A stretch of 64,000 bases of DNA, from positions 1 through 64,000 of the forward strand of contig JAUXVD010000016.1 in assembly GCA_030684575.1 (NCBI GenBank), in the 5' to 3' direction. Positions 52,541 to 60,382 of this stretch are shown here, in pieces (the first letter of the stretch is position 1; every line of letters begins with the position of its first letter). Origin of the DNA: Nitrospirota bacterium (GTDB lineage: Bacteria; Nitrospirota; Nitrospiria; Nitrospirales; Nitrospiraceae). The notes beneath the pieces were generated by a model, which was not told the origin of the DNA, did no database searches, and was given only the letters and a program-made list of their open reading frames with translations. Made by a program: the position numbers and the translations under genes.

Positions 52541-53368
52541 ATGGCACACGAAGTTCACATCGGTTCATTCACAGTCGGGGCTGGGCATCGGCCGTTTTTG
52601 ATTGCCGGGCCCTGTGTCATCGAGAGCGAACAGCTCGTGCTGGAGACGGCAGCGCGTATTGCCGAGATCACTCAGTCTCTGGGCATCCCCTATGTTTTCA
52701 AGTCGTCCTTCGACAAGGCCAACCGGACCTCGATCACGTCCTATCGTGGGCCTGGTCTCGAACAGGGCCTGGCGATTCTGAAGAAGGTGAAGGATCAGCT
52801 GGGCCTGCCCATCTTGACGGACGTGCATACAGAGGAACAGGCGACCGAGGCAGGGAAGATTGTTGACGTGCTCCAGATTCCTGCCTTTCTCTGTCGGCAG
52901 ACGGACTTGCTCATCGCGGCCGCGAAAACTGGAAAAGTGGTGAACGTCAAAAAGGGGCAGTTCCTCTCGCCGCAAGAAATGGGCAATGCGGTCAAAAAAG
53001 TCGAGGAGTCAGGAAACAAGCGGATCGTCCTGACCGAACGGGGCTCGTCGTTCGGCTATAATAATCTCGTCGTCGATATGCGGTCCTTTCCGGTCCTTCG
53101 AAGCTTCGGCTATCCGGTGGTATTCGACGCCACCCATAGTGTGCAGTTGCCGGGCGGTGGGGGAACGAAGTCCAGCGGCCAGCGCGAATTTGTTGAACCG
53201 TTGGCCTGCGCGGCTGCCGGAGCCGGAGTCGACGGCTTCTTCATGGAAGTCCATCCCAATCCTGACGAGGCCCTGTCAGACGGGCCCAACATGGTGCCGC
53301 TTCATCAGCTCAAAGCTTTGCTAGAACGGGTTCTACGGATATGCGACGCGTCACAACTTCGAACGTAA
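52541..53368 (+). CDS. kdsA: 3-deoxy-8-phosphooctulonate synthase (KDO-8-phosphate synthase)
   Basis: 275 residues. TIM barrel with [11 protein letters not shown] at the N-terminus, [25 protein letters not shown] and [11 protein letters not shown]. It condenses arabinose 5-phosphate with phosphoenolpyruvate. The Cys in FLCRQ is common to all members; whether the enzyme is metal-dependent cannot be read confidently. The downstream kdsD overlaps by 28 nt and supplies the arabinose 5-phosphate. Confidence 0.97.
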   Translation: MAHEVHIGSFTVGAGHRPFLIAGPCVIESEQLVLETAARIAEITQSLGIPYVFKSSFDKANRTSITSYRGPGLEQGLAILKKVKDQLGLPILTDVHTEEQATEAGKIVDVLQIPAFLCRQTDLLIAAAKTGKVVNVKKGQFLSPQEMGNAVKKVEESGNKRIVLTERGSSFGYNNLVVDMRSFPVLRSFGYPVVFDATHSVQLPGGGGTKSSGQREFVEPLACAAAGAGVDGFFMEVHPNPDEALSDGPNMVPLHQLKALLERVLRICDASQLRT

Positions 53369-54369
53369 CCAAGCCGAAAGGCGCCAGAGCCACGACGCCG
53401 AATGCTGCAACCAGCCTTGAAGTAGGCCGGCGTGTGTTGGGCATCGAAGCCCGTGCCGTCCAGGCGATGGTGCAGCGTCTCGATCGTGGTTTCTCGGATG
53501 CGGTGGACCTGCTCTATGCCTGTAAGGGTAAGGTAGTCGTCTCTGGCATGGGGAAGTCCGGTTTGATCGGTCAGAAGATCGCCGCGACGATGGCCAGCAC
53601 CGGGACGCCCTCGTTCTTTCTCCACCCGGCTGAAGGGCTTCACGGCGATCTGGGTATGTTGGCGCGTGGCGATGTGCTCATCGCGATTTCAAATAGCGGC
53701 GAGACGCAGGAGATCCTGCAGCTCCTGCCATTTATGAAGCGAATGAGCATTCCGGTCGTGGCGATCGTCGGCCGCATGGCTTCGACTCTGGCGAAGAACA
53801 GCGACGTGGCGCTAGATGTGTCCGTGACAGAAGAGGCCTGTCCCATGGGATTGGCGCCGACAGCAAGCACGACCGCGACGCTTGCGATGGGCGACGCCTT
53901 GGCCGTGGCCTTGCTGGAGAAGCGCGGATTCAAGGAGCAGGATTTTGCGCAGTTTCATCCGGGTGGAACGCTCGGGCGCCGTCTCTTGGTGAAAGTGCGG
54001 GACGTTATGCATGTCGGCGCGGAGCTCCCGCAAGTGAAGGACAGCGTCTCAGCCTCGGCAGCCATGCTGGAAATGTCTGCGAAAAAACTCGGTATGACCA
54101 CGGTCGTCGATCGAGCCGGTGCTTTGGCGGGAATTATTACTGACGGAGATTTGCGGCGGTTTCTCCAACAGGGCGGGGACTTCTCCAAGATCACGGCCGG
54201 GGCCCTGGCCTCGCGCCATCCCAAGTTGATCGGACCGGATGAGTTAGCAGCCAAGGCAGTCCAAATGATGGAGCGGTATTCCATCACCACGCTCGTCGTC
54301 GCGGAATCGGCCAAGCGCATTGTCGGGGTCGTACATTTGCACGATCTGCTCAAGCACGGCATCGTTTAG
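53341..54369 (+). CDS. kdsD: Arabinose-5-phosphate isomerase (KpsF/GutQ family)
   Basis: 342 residues. An SIS domain (about 35-200; [45 protein letters not shown]) is followed by two CBS domains (about 215-340; [22 protein letters not shown]). It converts ribulose 5-phosphate to arabinose 5-phosphate, the first committed step to KDO. Overlapping with kdsA makes the pathway context explicit. TAG is followed after one base by repeat copy B. Confidence 0.95.
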   Translation: MRRVTTSNVTKPKGARATTPNAATSLEVGRRVLGIEARAVQAMVQRLDRGFSDAVDLLYACKGKVVVSGMGKSGLIGQKIAATMASTGTPSFFLHPAEGLHGDLGMLARGDVLIAISNSGETQEILQLLPFMKRMSIPVVAIVGRMASTLAKNSDVALDVSVTEEACPMGLAPTASTTATLAMGDALAVALLEKRGFKEQDFAQFHPGGTLGRRLLVKVRDVMHVGAELPQVKDSVSASAAMLEMSAKKLGMTTVVDRAGALAGIITDGDLRRFLQQGGDFSKITAGALASRHPKLIGPDELAAKAVQMMERYSITTLVVAESAKRIVGVVHLHDLLKHGIV

Positions 54370-54370
54370 G

Positions 54371-54494
54371 CAGGCTGCTGAAAATGTTTTCCAGCTTCCT
54401 TCTCGGCTCCTCGAAACCCTCAACGTGCGCCGAGGGTACACCTCCGGTTTCGACTTGCCTATGGCCTTGCTGGACGGCCTGTTTGAGCATCCTG
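54371..54494. repeat. Structured intergenic repeat, copy B (kdsD-pgsA)
   Basis: Starts CAGGCTGCTGAAAATG one base after the kdsD stop and ends GTTTGAGCATCCTG. Outer stem TCGAAACC (54411-54418) / GGTTTCGA (54446-54453) is perfect, the 5' internal-loop sequence CTCAA is the same as in copies A and C, and the inner stem (54425-54430 with 54434-54439) is imperfect with one G-G mismatch. Confidence 0.85.
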
Positions 54495-54558
54495 TGGGGT
54501 TGTTTTTCTGTGGTGCCAGCCTAGTATTTTTGCAGCAGGCCAATGGAGTGGGTGCCCG

Positions 54559-55155
54559 ATGAATCGCGTATTGGAAGTATGGAAATCGGTCGGGCAGGAA
54601 TCGCTCAACCTGCCGAACTTCATTACGCTCACTCGCATCCTCTTGATTCCAGTCTTCGTGGTGCTCTTTGCCACGCCGACCCCGGATCGATCACTGATCG
54701 CGGCCATTGTCTTTATCGTCGCAGCGGTCACCGATATGTTGGATGGCTATCTGGCCCGCCGGAATGGCCAGGTGACCACCGTCGGAAAGCTGCTCGATCC
54801 CATTGCCGACAAGCTGTTGGTCCTGTCCGCATTGATTCTCCTGCTCAACATCGATCGTGTCAGCGCGCTGGTTGCGATACTCATCATCGCACGCGAGGTC
54901 GCGGTCACCGGTATTCGAGCCATCGCCGCAGGAGAAGGCATGGTCATCGCCGCTGAGACGACGGGCAAGTACAAGATGGCGCTGCAAGTCGTGGCGATCG
55001 CGATGTTGATTCTCGAGGGCACGTTCTTGTCTGGCCTGGGTAACCTGCACCTGGCCGGTACCGTGACCCTGTATCTGTCGCTCGTGTTCGGCTATGTTTC
55101 CGGAGCGCAATATGTATGGAGCTTCTGGAAGCAGGTCGTCGCTAAGGGACTGTAG
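54559..55155 (+). CDS. pgsA: CDP-diacylglycerol-glycerol-3-phosphate 3-phosphatidyltransferase
   Basis: 198 residues with about five membrane helices. The CDP-alcohol phosphatidyltransferase motif D-G-x2-A-R-x8-G-x3-D-x3-D is complete (DGYLARRNGQVTTVGKLL then DPIAD). It makes phosphatidylglycerol phosphate. The N-terminal SLNLPNFITLTRILLIPVFV is typical of PgsA. It lies between two repeat copies, B upstream and C immediately after its TAG. Confidence 0.93.
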   Translation: MNRVLEVWKSVGQESLNLPNFITLTRILLIPVFVVLFATPTPDRSLIAAIVFIVAAVTDMLDGYLARRNGQVTTVGKLLDPIADKLLVLSALILLLNIDRVSALVAILIIAREVAVTGIRAIAAGEGMVIAAETTGKYKMALQVVAIAMLILEGTFLSGLGNLHLAGTVTLYLSLVFGYVSGAQYVWSFWKQVVAKGL

Positions 55156-55317
55156 CAGGATGCTGAAAACGTTCGCCAGCCTCGCTCTCGGCTCATCGAA
55201 ATCCTCAACGTCCCCACGAGGGGACGCATCCGGTTTCTGCGGCCTTGCTTGGGACAAAGCGCGTCTCGGCGCGCCTGGGTTGGGCGGGTGAGAAGTCTGG
55301 CCGTTTTGAGCATCCTG
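55156..55317. repeat. Structured intergenic repeat, copy C (pgsA-plsY), with insertion
   Basis: Starts CAGGATGCTGAAAACG (55156-55171) on the base after the pgsA stop and ends CGTTTTGAGCATCCTG (55302-55317): these ends are inverted repeats with one mismatch. Inner stem CGTCCCC (55209-55215) / GGGGACG (55220-55226) around ACGA is perfect, and outer stem GAAATC/GGTTTC has one G-U pair. About 45 extra bases with their own GC-rich inverted repeat lie near the 3' end. Confidence 0.88.
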
Positions 55318-55373
55318 CGTGGGGTTTACGAGTTCTTGTGGCCTGTGCACCTCCCTTTCTCATTTCCTAATCC

Positions 55374-55982
55374 ATGAACGAAGACTTTCTTTGGGTTCTC
55401 ATGGCAATGGTCGGCTACTTGCTGGGGGCTATTCCCTTTGGCGTCGTCGTGTCTAAAGCGATGGGGTTGCCCGATCCGCGTACGGTCGGGAGCAAGAACG
55501 TCGGCTTCACTAATGTGCTGCGTGTGTCGGGCAAGAAGGCGGGAGTCCTCACGCTCCTTGGCGACATGGGCAAGGGGTGGGTGATGGGGTGGGCTGCCAT
55601 GCAGTGGCTCACTGATGAACGGTTCATCATGCTCGTTGCCCTCTCGACAATCTTGGGCCATCTCTTTTCACCATTCCTGAAATTCAAAGGGGGGAAGGGG
55701 GTGGCGACGGCCTTAGGTGCGGTGTTGGGTCTGTCTCCCTCAATCGGATTCCTCTTACTGCTGATCTGGCTTGGAGCGGTCGCGATCTGGCGCTACTCCT
55801 CTGGCGGCGCGCTGGCGGCTTTCGGATGCCTTCCGGTCGTGGCGATTGTGAATGAGCAGCGACAGGAGTTTTTTGTGTTTTCCTTGATCGTCAGTGGGCT
55901 GATCTGGGTCAAACACAAAGACAATATCGCGCGTCTGTGGAATGGGACGGAATCTAAAATAGGGCAAAAAAAACAGGGATAG
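55374..55982 (+). CDS. plsY: Acyl-phosphate:glycerol-3-phosphate acyltransferase
   Basis: 202 residues, five to six membrane helices. LLGAIPFGVVVSKAMG, the NVGFTNVLRVSGKKAG loop and FKGGKGVATALGAVLGL are the three PlsY signature regions. It starts phospholipid synthesis from acyl-phosphate. Pairing with pgsA places phospholipid head-group and acyl steps together. No clear terminator follows. Confidence 0.95.
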   Translation: MNEDFLWVLMAMVGYLLGAIPFGVVVSKAMGLPDPRTVGSKNVGFTNVLRVSGKKAGVLTLLGDMGKGWVMGWAAMQWLTDERFIMLVALSTILGHLFSPFLKFKGGKGVATALGAVLGLSPSIGFLLLLIWLGAVAIWRYSSGGALAAFGCLPVVAIVNEQRQEFFVFSLIVSGLIWVKHKDNIARLWNGTESKIGQKKQG

Positions 55983-56150
55983 AGGGCTGGAGATTCTTGG
56001 CCTGTCCTTGGTGCTCTCGCCATCAGCTTCTCGCCCCTGCCATAAGGTATAGACCCTAAGTTTCTTGTTCGCTTCTCCTCAGCCATCTGTTATCAGTTAG
56101 ACGTTCCTATCCTCCCGCTCCACCTCCAACGCGCGTTACGCGTTCCGGCT
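55983..56150. other. Intergenic region downstream of plsY
   Basis: No gene supported. It contains a short inverted repeat AACGCG/CGCGTT (56128-56144) just upstream of the putative activator site. Confidence 0.4.
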
Positions 56151-56188
56151 GTATCGATTCTTTCACATTCGTATCGGGCACGATACAG
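56149..56188. promoter_or_regulatory. Candidate enhancer-binding (activator) site
   Basis: GTATCG at 56151-56156 is repeated at 56171-56176, exactly 20 bp (two helical turns) apart. The second copy forms a perfect 6-4-6 palindrome with CGATAC (56181-56186): GTATCGGGCACGATAC. It lies 75-110 bp upstream of the -24/-12 promoter, the usual distance for an NtrC-family activator site. The regulator is unknown. Confidence 0.6.
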
Positions 56189-56259
56189 ACCTACAGCTGA
56201 CGAAGCCTCCTCCCTGTCAAAAAACGTGAAAACACTAATCAATTTGAGCGGCGGTCGCT

Positions 56260-56275
56260 CGGCACGAGAGTTGCG
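56260..56275 (+). promoter_or_regulatory. Sigma-54-type (-24/-12) promoter
   Basis: CGGCACGAGAGTTGCG carries the invariant GG (56261-56262) and GC (56273-56274) with exactly 10 bp between, and matches TGGCACG-N4-TTGC at every position but the first. Transcription would begin near 56286, upstream of the AGGAGG site of the PilZ gene at 56323. Confidence 0.75.
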
Positions 56276-56322
56276 ATCTGCCTCTGCATCATCGGTTGCA
56301 CAGTGTGAAGGAGGAATCCGCC

Positions 56323-56697
56323 ATGGAGCTCATGTTGCCAGTTTTACACGAAGAGGATTGTTTCGTGCCACGGATTGATCTCCGGCGGTATCTGCGCAAG
56401 GCGGTGAATCTCGGCATCCTCCTCGCGGGTGAGGGCGAACTTACGAGAGGGCAGGTGATCGATCTGACGACGAGGGGGTGCGGGATTCGGCTTAACCTGC
56501 CTCTCGTATGCGGGCAGTGCCTTACCCTCAAACTGTACCCCGGCGATGGTTCGTCTGCAGTGATTTGCGACCTGGTACAGGTGCAGTGGGTGAAAGAGGG
56601 GCGGGCAGGCCTGATCTTCCTCTCGATGTCGCTTAAGAACGAGCTTCGGCTGCACCGGCTCTGCGACGAATATCTCCTATCCAAGGTTGAGGACTAG
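56323..56697 (+). CDS. PilZ-domain protein
   Basis: 124 residues. ATG 56323 has AGGAGG at 8 nt; a TTG nine codons upstream includes that site and is unlikely. The domain carries RRYLR near residue 22 and DLTTRGCGI near residue 47, corresponding to the RxxxR and (D/N)xSxxG c-di-GMP-binding motifs of PilZ, with Thr for Ser. Strand pattern and AGLIFLSMS near the end also fit. It probably binds c-di-GMP and relays the signal to a partner. The best partner candidate is the next gene, which begins on the base after the TAG. Confidence 0.75.
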   Translation: MELMLPVLHEEDCFVPRIDLRRYLRKAVNLGILLAGEGELTRGQVIDLTTRGCGIRLNLPLVCGQCLTLKLYPGDGSSAVICDLVQVQWVKEGRAGLIFLSMSLKNELRLHRLCDEYLLSKVED

Positions 56698-57084
56698 ATG
56701 CTGGCCTATTGCTCTCCCTATGTGTCGCTCGAGAATGTCGAAACGGAGACCCCCTCTGGTCAGGCTATCGGGGTGGATGTCACGAGCATCCTGCTTGAAA
56801 CATGGTGCGCCCATGAACTTTTGTGGGTCGTGTATGAACGCAATACCCCATCCGTTTGGGCGCAAGTCGTCGGACATCTGCGAGGATACCTGGGGTGTTT
56901 ATGGGTGTCGGAGGCGCTACGAGGGGAGAAGGCCAGCGAGGCATTTTCCGTCATCTGCGACCAATCCACGATGACCCCGGAAGACATTCGCAATGGTCAT
57001 CTCATCTGTCTCGTCGGCGTCGCGCTCGTCACGCCCGGGGACTTTACGTTCTATCGAATCCACATTCGTCAGAAGAGCTGTTAG
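56698..57084 (+). CDS. Stand-alone contractile-tail-sheath C-terminal domain protein
   Basis: 128 residues. From about residue 30 the sequence follows the C-terminal domain of phage-type tail sheath proteins: ETWCAHELLWVVYERN, VWAQVVGHLRGYLGCLW, FSVICDQSTMTPEDIRNGHL, CLVGVALVTPGDFTFYRI. In full sheath proteins this domain ends a chain of 350-500 residues and builds the interlocking inner layer of the contractile tube. Here the N-terminal and subtilisin-like domains are missing and no tube, baseplate or phage gene is adjacent. ATG 56698 directly follows the PilZ stop and is in the same frame, so the pair is translationally coupled. Function unknown; it may be a co-opted domain or a relic. Confidence 0.75.
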   Translation: MLAYCSPYVSLENVETETPSGQAIGVDVTSILLETWCAHELLWVVYERNTPSVWAQVVGHLRGYLGCLWVSEALRGEKASEAFSVICDQSTMTPEDIRNGHLICLVGVALVTPGDFTFYRIHIRQKSC

Positions 57085-57322
57085 TGGCTCGTTGCTTTTC
57101 CTGCTGTCGGTTCTCCTCTTTGGCCACTCCCACGGTGCATTCCCTCTGGGAAAGGACTATTCTTCGATAACGGTTATTCAATGAAGTCTGGCCTGCCAGG
57201 GTTTGTCTCGGACTTAACGAGCAAGGACGTCTGCGATCGTCGGATATCTGTCTGATCGCAAGACCTATTTCAGAAATGTTCATGTCGTCCTTGGGTGACA
57301 GGGCATGTAAGGGAGAATTGTC

Positions 57323-58231
57323 ATGCGCGATGTGGAAGACCAGAAACAGCTCAAGGGGGTTGCTGAAGCACTGCACAAGGAACTCTCCAGACGGCTCGGC
57401 AGAATGATCCGTCTGCGTACCGTGCTTCCGCTCAAAGAGTCTCACACCAACGGATGGCGTGTCGAACTGGGATCGTTGGGGCTGGGAGAGCCAAGAGTAG
57501 AGGTTTGGTATTGTGAATGGTCCGGCACGAAAGGCCAAAGACGCATATGGTACGGCTTCTATGCTGCGCAGGCAGACAAGCTGCGGAAGAGAGTCGCCGC
57601 ATTGCCTGAGGCCCTTCGGCCTGTGCGACGGTTGAGCGAGCAGGACATGAGACTTGCTGCGGGATCACGATCAGACGATGTGCTCAGAAAACCGTTGGAC
57701 GTTGGTGACTATGACCGTCCCATCTATGAGGAGTTTGATGAGAGTGAGGGCCCATATGCCTATTATGGATTGTTTGATTCGGCCCTTCCAGAGAGCGACG
57801 ATACGGTTTTTGGCATCGTGGCCCGCGCAACGAGTTTTTTTGAAGCTGTGATCAAGAGCCCGCCGGCCAAGGTACAGGTGCACGAGAAAGATCAGGATCA
57901 GGAGGAGGCCTATGCGCATTATGAAAACCGTCAGGTGGTGCGCCAGCATCTGGCTCGTGAACAGAGCCGTCCGTTAGCGGAACAATGTAAGCGGCGGGAC
58001 AATTATCGCTGTCAGGTATGTGAGATGACCTTTCGCGAGCTGTACGGAGACATTGGTAAAGCCTTCGCTGAAGCGCACCACATCGTTCCGCTGAATCGCC
58101 TTGCGAACGCTGTGGAGGCGTCTCTCAGCGATCTAGTTACCGTTTGTGCCAATTGTCACCGGATGCTGCATAAGCTTGATGGAGGAGAAGAGGATCTGGC
58201 GAAGTTGAGGAGAATGCTCCACCGTCGGTAA
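57323..58231 (+). CDS. HNH endonuclease (McrA-like restriction type)
   Basis: 302 residues. The C-terminal HNH nuclease (about residues 215-295) has RRDNYRCQVCEMTF (first zinc knuckle), AEAHHIVPLNRL (catalytic His) and CANCHRMLHK (second knuckle and HNH His). The N-terminal 200 residues have no family I recognise but would hold the DNA-recognition part. GGGAGA precedes the ATG. There is no methyltransferase next door, which favours a modification-dependent or solitary nuclease. A perfect palindrome follows, shared with the convergent Tim44-like gene. About 240 nt of non-coding DNA precede it. Confidence 0.82.
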   Translation: MRDVEDQKQLKGVAEALHKELSRRLGRMIRLRTVLPLKESHTNGWRVELGSLGLGEPRVEVWYCEWSGTKGQRRIWYGFYAAQADKLRKRVAALPEALRPVRRLSEQDMRLAAGSRSDDVLRKPLDVGDYDRPIYEEFDESEGPYAYYGLFDSALPESDDTVFGIVARATSFFEAVIKSPPAKVQVHEKDQDQEEAYAHYENRQVVRQHLAREQSRPLAEQCKRRDNYRCQVCEMTFRELYGDIGKAFAEAHHIVPLNRLANAVEASLSDLVTVCANCHRMLHKLDGGEEDLAKLRRMLHRR

Positions 58232-58317
58232 GGACAGGCATCTCTCGTTAGGTCGTGGGGTGATGACACTTGTCGCTGAGGGTATCCTGCCAGAAGATGA
58301 TCTTAGGATGGAACGCA

Positions 58318-58355
58318 ACAACGGGGGCCGCAACGATCGTTGCGGCCCCCGTTGT
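58318..58355. terminator. 38-bp perfect palindrome, likely bidirectional terminator
   Basis: A perfect palindrome centred on CGATCG with arms ACAACGGGGGCCGCAACG. It folds into a stem of up to 17 bp with a GATC loop. It lies between convergent genes 86 nt after the HNH stop and 45 nt before the Tim44-like stop, the expected place for a shared terminator, though T-runs are short. Confidence 0.75.
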
Positions 58356-58399
58356 CCTAATCGTATCGGCTCCGGCAATACCTCTTGCCGAGCTGGCGC

Positions 58400-59428
58400 C
58401 TAATCGACTTGTTGGATAGCTGAGAGTAACCACTTTCCGTCTTGGAATCGCATGAAGGTCCAGACTTCGCTCGATTCGGACGGCTTCTCTTCGTTGCCCT
58501 CGACGAGATAACCTGCTTCTCCGCGCTGCTTCTTCAAGGAAATCGTATAGTCGCGGGCGCTCCAATGTAGGCTCACCGTTGCGTACTGCGTGGCATTTTC
58601 TGTCCAGGCTTCCCGGACTTCCGCCCGTCCCAGGACCACATCTTCCACGTGATTTTCGATATCCCGGCTGGTGTTCTCTGCCAGCGCGGTGCTGAAATAG
58701 GTCAGCATCTCCGGTGTGACGAATCGCCGCAATCCCGTCAGGTCTTGCTTGCTCCAGGCTGTCTGAATGTCGGTCAGCAGTTGCTGGAAGGCCGCCTTGT
58801 CTGCAGCGGTCACGTCGCTGACCACGGTTGAGACCAGTCCTGTCGTGGCGGATGGCTCTGTCAGCAGGGATCCGCCGACTGCGCTGCTCCTCGTGATCCC
58901 GGAAAAATCAGGGATCGCCGGCCGCCGGACTTTCAGGAAATAAAATAGCGTTCCTGTGACCAGAAGCATGAGGAAGAGAAGAATGCCGGTTGAGCTAGAG
59001 GCGCCGGCTGCCTGGGTGGCTTCGCTGGCCGGTTCACCTGCTTCGCTCGTTTTTGCGCTGCTCTCGGTCGCGCCGAAGAGCATATGGCCGAGCCACGATC
59101 CGGCGAGGCCGCCTGCGATTCCGGCCATGAGAGGATTACGCTGTAGAAACGAAGGCCGGCTGGCCGGTTGGGCTGCGGGGGTCTGGCCGGCTGGCGTGGC
59201 TGGTGGTGCAGTTGCCGGCTTGGGGGTGGCCGATTGCTGAATCGGGCTCGCGCCATTCTGGTCGTGGGTGCGGGAGCCACGGCTCCCTATGCTGCTCCCG
59301 GTGCTTCCACTCCGAGACCCGCTGGAGTACCCTCCACCGGATCCGCCTCGCGCCTTTGCGAAGGAGAGGGTCGGGGCTCCGATCAGAGACAATACGATGG
59401 TGGCAGCAATGAGTTGCGTTTTGTTCAA
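58400..59428 (-). CDS. Tim44-like domain membrane protein
   Basis: 342 residues from a TTG start (AGGA upstream). A signal peptide (ending SFA/KARGG) is followed by a Gly/Ser- and Pro/Ala-rich linker, a Gly-zipper-like membrane segment (MAGIAGGLAGSWLGHMLFG), a second helix (GILLFLMLLVTGTLFYFL) and a C-terminal Tim44-like domain of about 150 residues (DIQTAWSKQDLTGLRRFVTPEMLTYFS). Proteins of this plan are widespread in Gram-negative bacteria with no firm function. It lies in the opposite direction to its neighbours. Confidence 0.85.
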   Translation of the reverse strand: MNKTQLIAATIVLSLIGAPTLSFAKARGGSGGGYSSGSRSGSTGSSIGSRGSRTHDQNGASPIQQSATPKPATAPPATPAGQTPAAQPASRPSFLQRNPLMAGIAGGLAGSWLGHMLFGATESSAKTSEAGEPASEATQAAGASSSTGILLFLMLLVTGTLFYFLKVRRPAIPDFSGITRSSAVGGSLLTEPSATTGLVSTVVSDVTAADKAAFQQLLTDIQTAWSKQDLTGLRRFVTPEMLTYFSTALAENTSRDIENHVEDVVLGRAEVREAWTENATQYATVSLHWSARDYTISLKKQRGEAGYLVEGNEEKPSESSEVWTFMRFQDGKWLLSAIQQVD

Positions 59429-59448
59429 GGCTAGCGTCCTTTCAATCG

Positions 59449-59742
59449 ATGTCAGGAATCAATCGGTCAGAGATCGTGATCCTAACAGTATTGGTTCCAA
59501 GAAAGCCGAAGATTCGGAAACGTGCCGTTGCGAGAATTGCACAACGGGTCAGGTCGGAAGGGCATGATGCGTTTGAACGGTCCGCAGCAACATGAACGAA
59601 GTTTGGTGGGACCGGCATCGTGACGGACGACGATGTCAGACATGTCGAAGACCAGGTGCGCCGCAAAGTTGACGAGTTCATCAAGGATTATCAGGTGGTG
59701 AAATCCGATCGGAGAGGGAGCGATCGACTCAAGAGCCCCTAG
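59449..59742 (+). pseudogene. Possible ribosome-recycling-factor (frr)-like remnant with in-frame TGA
   Basis: One frame from ATG 59449 to TAG 59740-59742 is open except for TGA 59593-59595. After the stop the peptide GIVTDDDVRHVEDQVRRKVD aligns by eye with the end of RRF (S-E-D-D-x-R-R-x-E-D-x-V-Q-K-L-T-D). Before it, VARIAQRVRSEGHDA recalls the RRF helix VAVRNxRRDA. Conservation is partial, so this is tentative. If correct it is a dead duplicate fragment, since RRF is essential and must be encoded elsewhere. Confidence 0.35.
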
Positions 59743-59745
59743 GGG

Positions 59746-59787
59746 CCTCCCGTGGCAGGCTCAGCCTGATGCTGTTGCCAGGGGAGG
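59746..59787. repeat. Inverted repeat (possible terminator)
   Basis: CCTCCCGTGGCA (59746-59757) and TGCCAGGGGAGG (59776-59787) form a 12-bp stem with one mismatch. It lies just after the frr-like remnant and just downstream of the small minus-strand gene at 59840-60049. Confidence 0.5.
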
Positions 59788-59839
59788 TGAAGGCTATGGT
59801 TAGGGTTAGGCGATTTGGATGAAGAGGATCGTCAGGTTT

Positions 59840-60049
59840 TTAGCCAATGACGTTCCGGCCGATTTGAGCGAGTTCTTCCCGATGTTTTCGGTTCTCTTCT
59901 TGTTGGCGCCTGAGCATGTCAGAGGTATGGCCGTAGGTCGGTTCGCTCACCGCACCACGAATTCCGTTGCCAATGAACAGGCCTTGCCTGCTTTCTTTCA
60001 GGCTCGGGCGTTCTCTATCCATTGTCATATGGGGGACTCTCTTCTCCAT
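59840..60049 (-). CDS. Hypothetical small protein, 69 aa
   Basis: ATG 60049-60047 has AAGGAG at 8-9 nt upstream. The product is hydrophilic, with a C-terminal predicted helix DMLRRQQEENRKHREELAQIG. No motif or family is recognised. The opposite strand is also open over this stretch, so coding status is uncertain; the ribosome-binding site is the main support. Flanking DNA (59788-60313) has no other supported gene. Confidence 0.4.
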   Translation of the reverse strand: MEKRVPHMTMDRERPSLKESRQGLFIGNGIRGAVSEPTYGHTSDMLRRQQEENRKHREELAQIGRNVIG

Positions 60050-60313
60050 CAGCTCTCTCCTTCGTGTGTGTGGTTTCTGGTTGCGCTATAGGCATGCGAC
60101 AACCTGTCGGCTGGTACCTATGCAGGAGCTATTCCTCAGGATCTGAGCGTGAACCGCTTCTAACGGACAGGGTTCAGGAAATATGAGCATGCAAGGATGG
60201 GATGACACCCAATATGGTGCCAGGGGTAGAGCAACAAATCGTGCTGACTGTTCACGTTGCGTAGGGTGAGGGGGAGGAATGTGGGCAAGTAGCCTTCCCA
60301 TCCCCCCTCTTCA

Positions 60314-60342
60314 TTGACTCTCCTCAATCCCATTCATATAAT
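60314..60342 (+). promoter_or_regulatory. Sigma-70 promoter of the GlmL-like module
   Basis: TTGACT (60314-60319), a 17-nt spacer and TATAAT (60337-60342): one mismatch to consensus in the -35 box and none in the -10. It lies about 40 nt before the ATG at 60383. Confidence 0.8.
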
Positions 60343-60382
60343 GACCGGCATCATTGGATTTTGACTGCCTTTCCAAATACTT

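Noticed and set aside
59797-59812. Telomere-like GGTTAGGGTTAGG
   Set aside because: Only two units, with no further repeat; chance.
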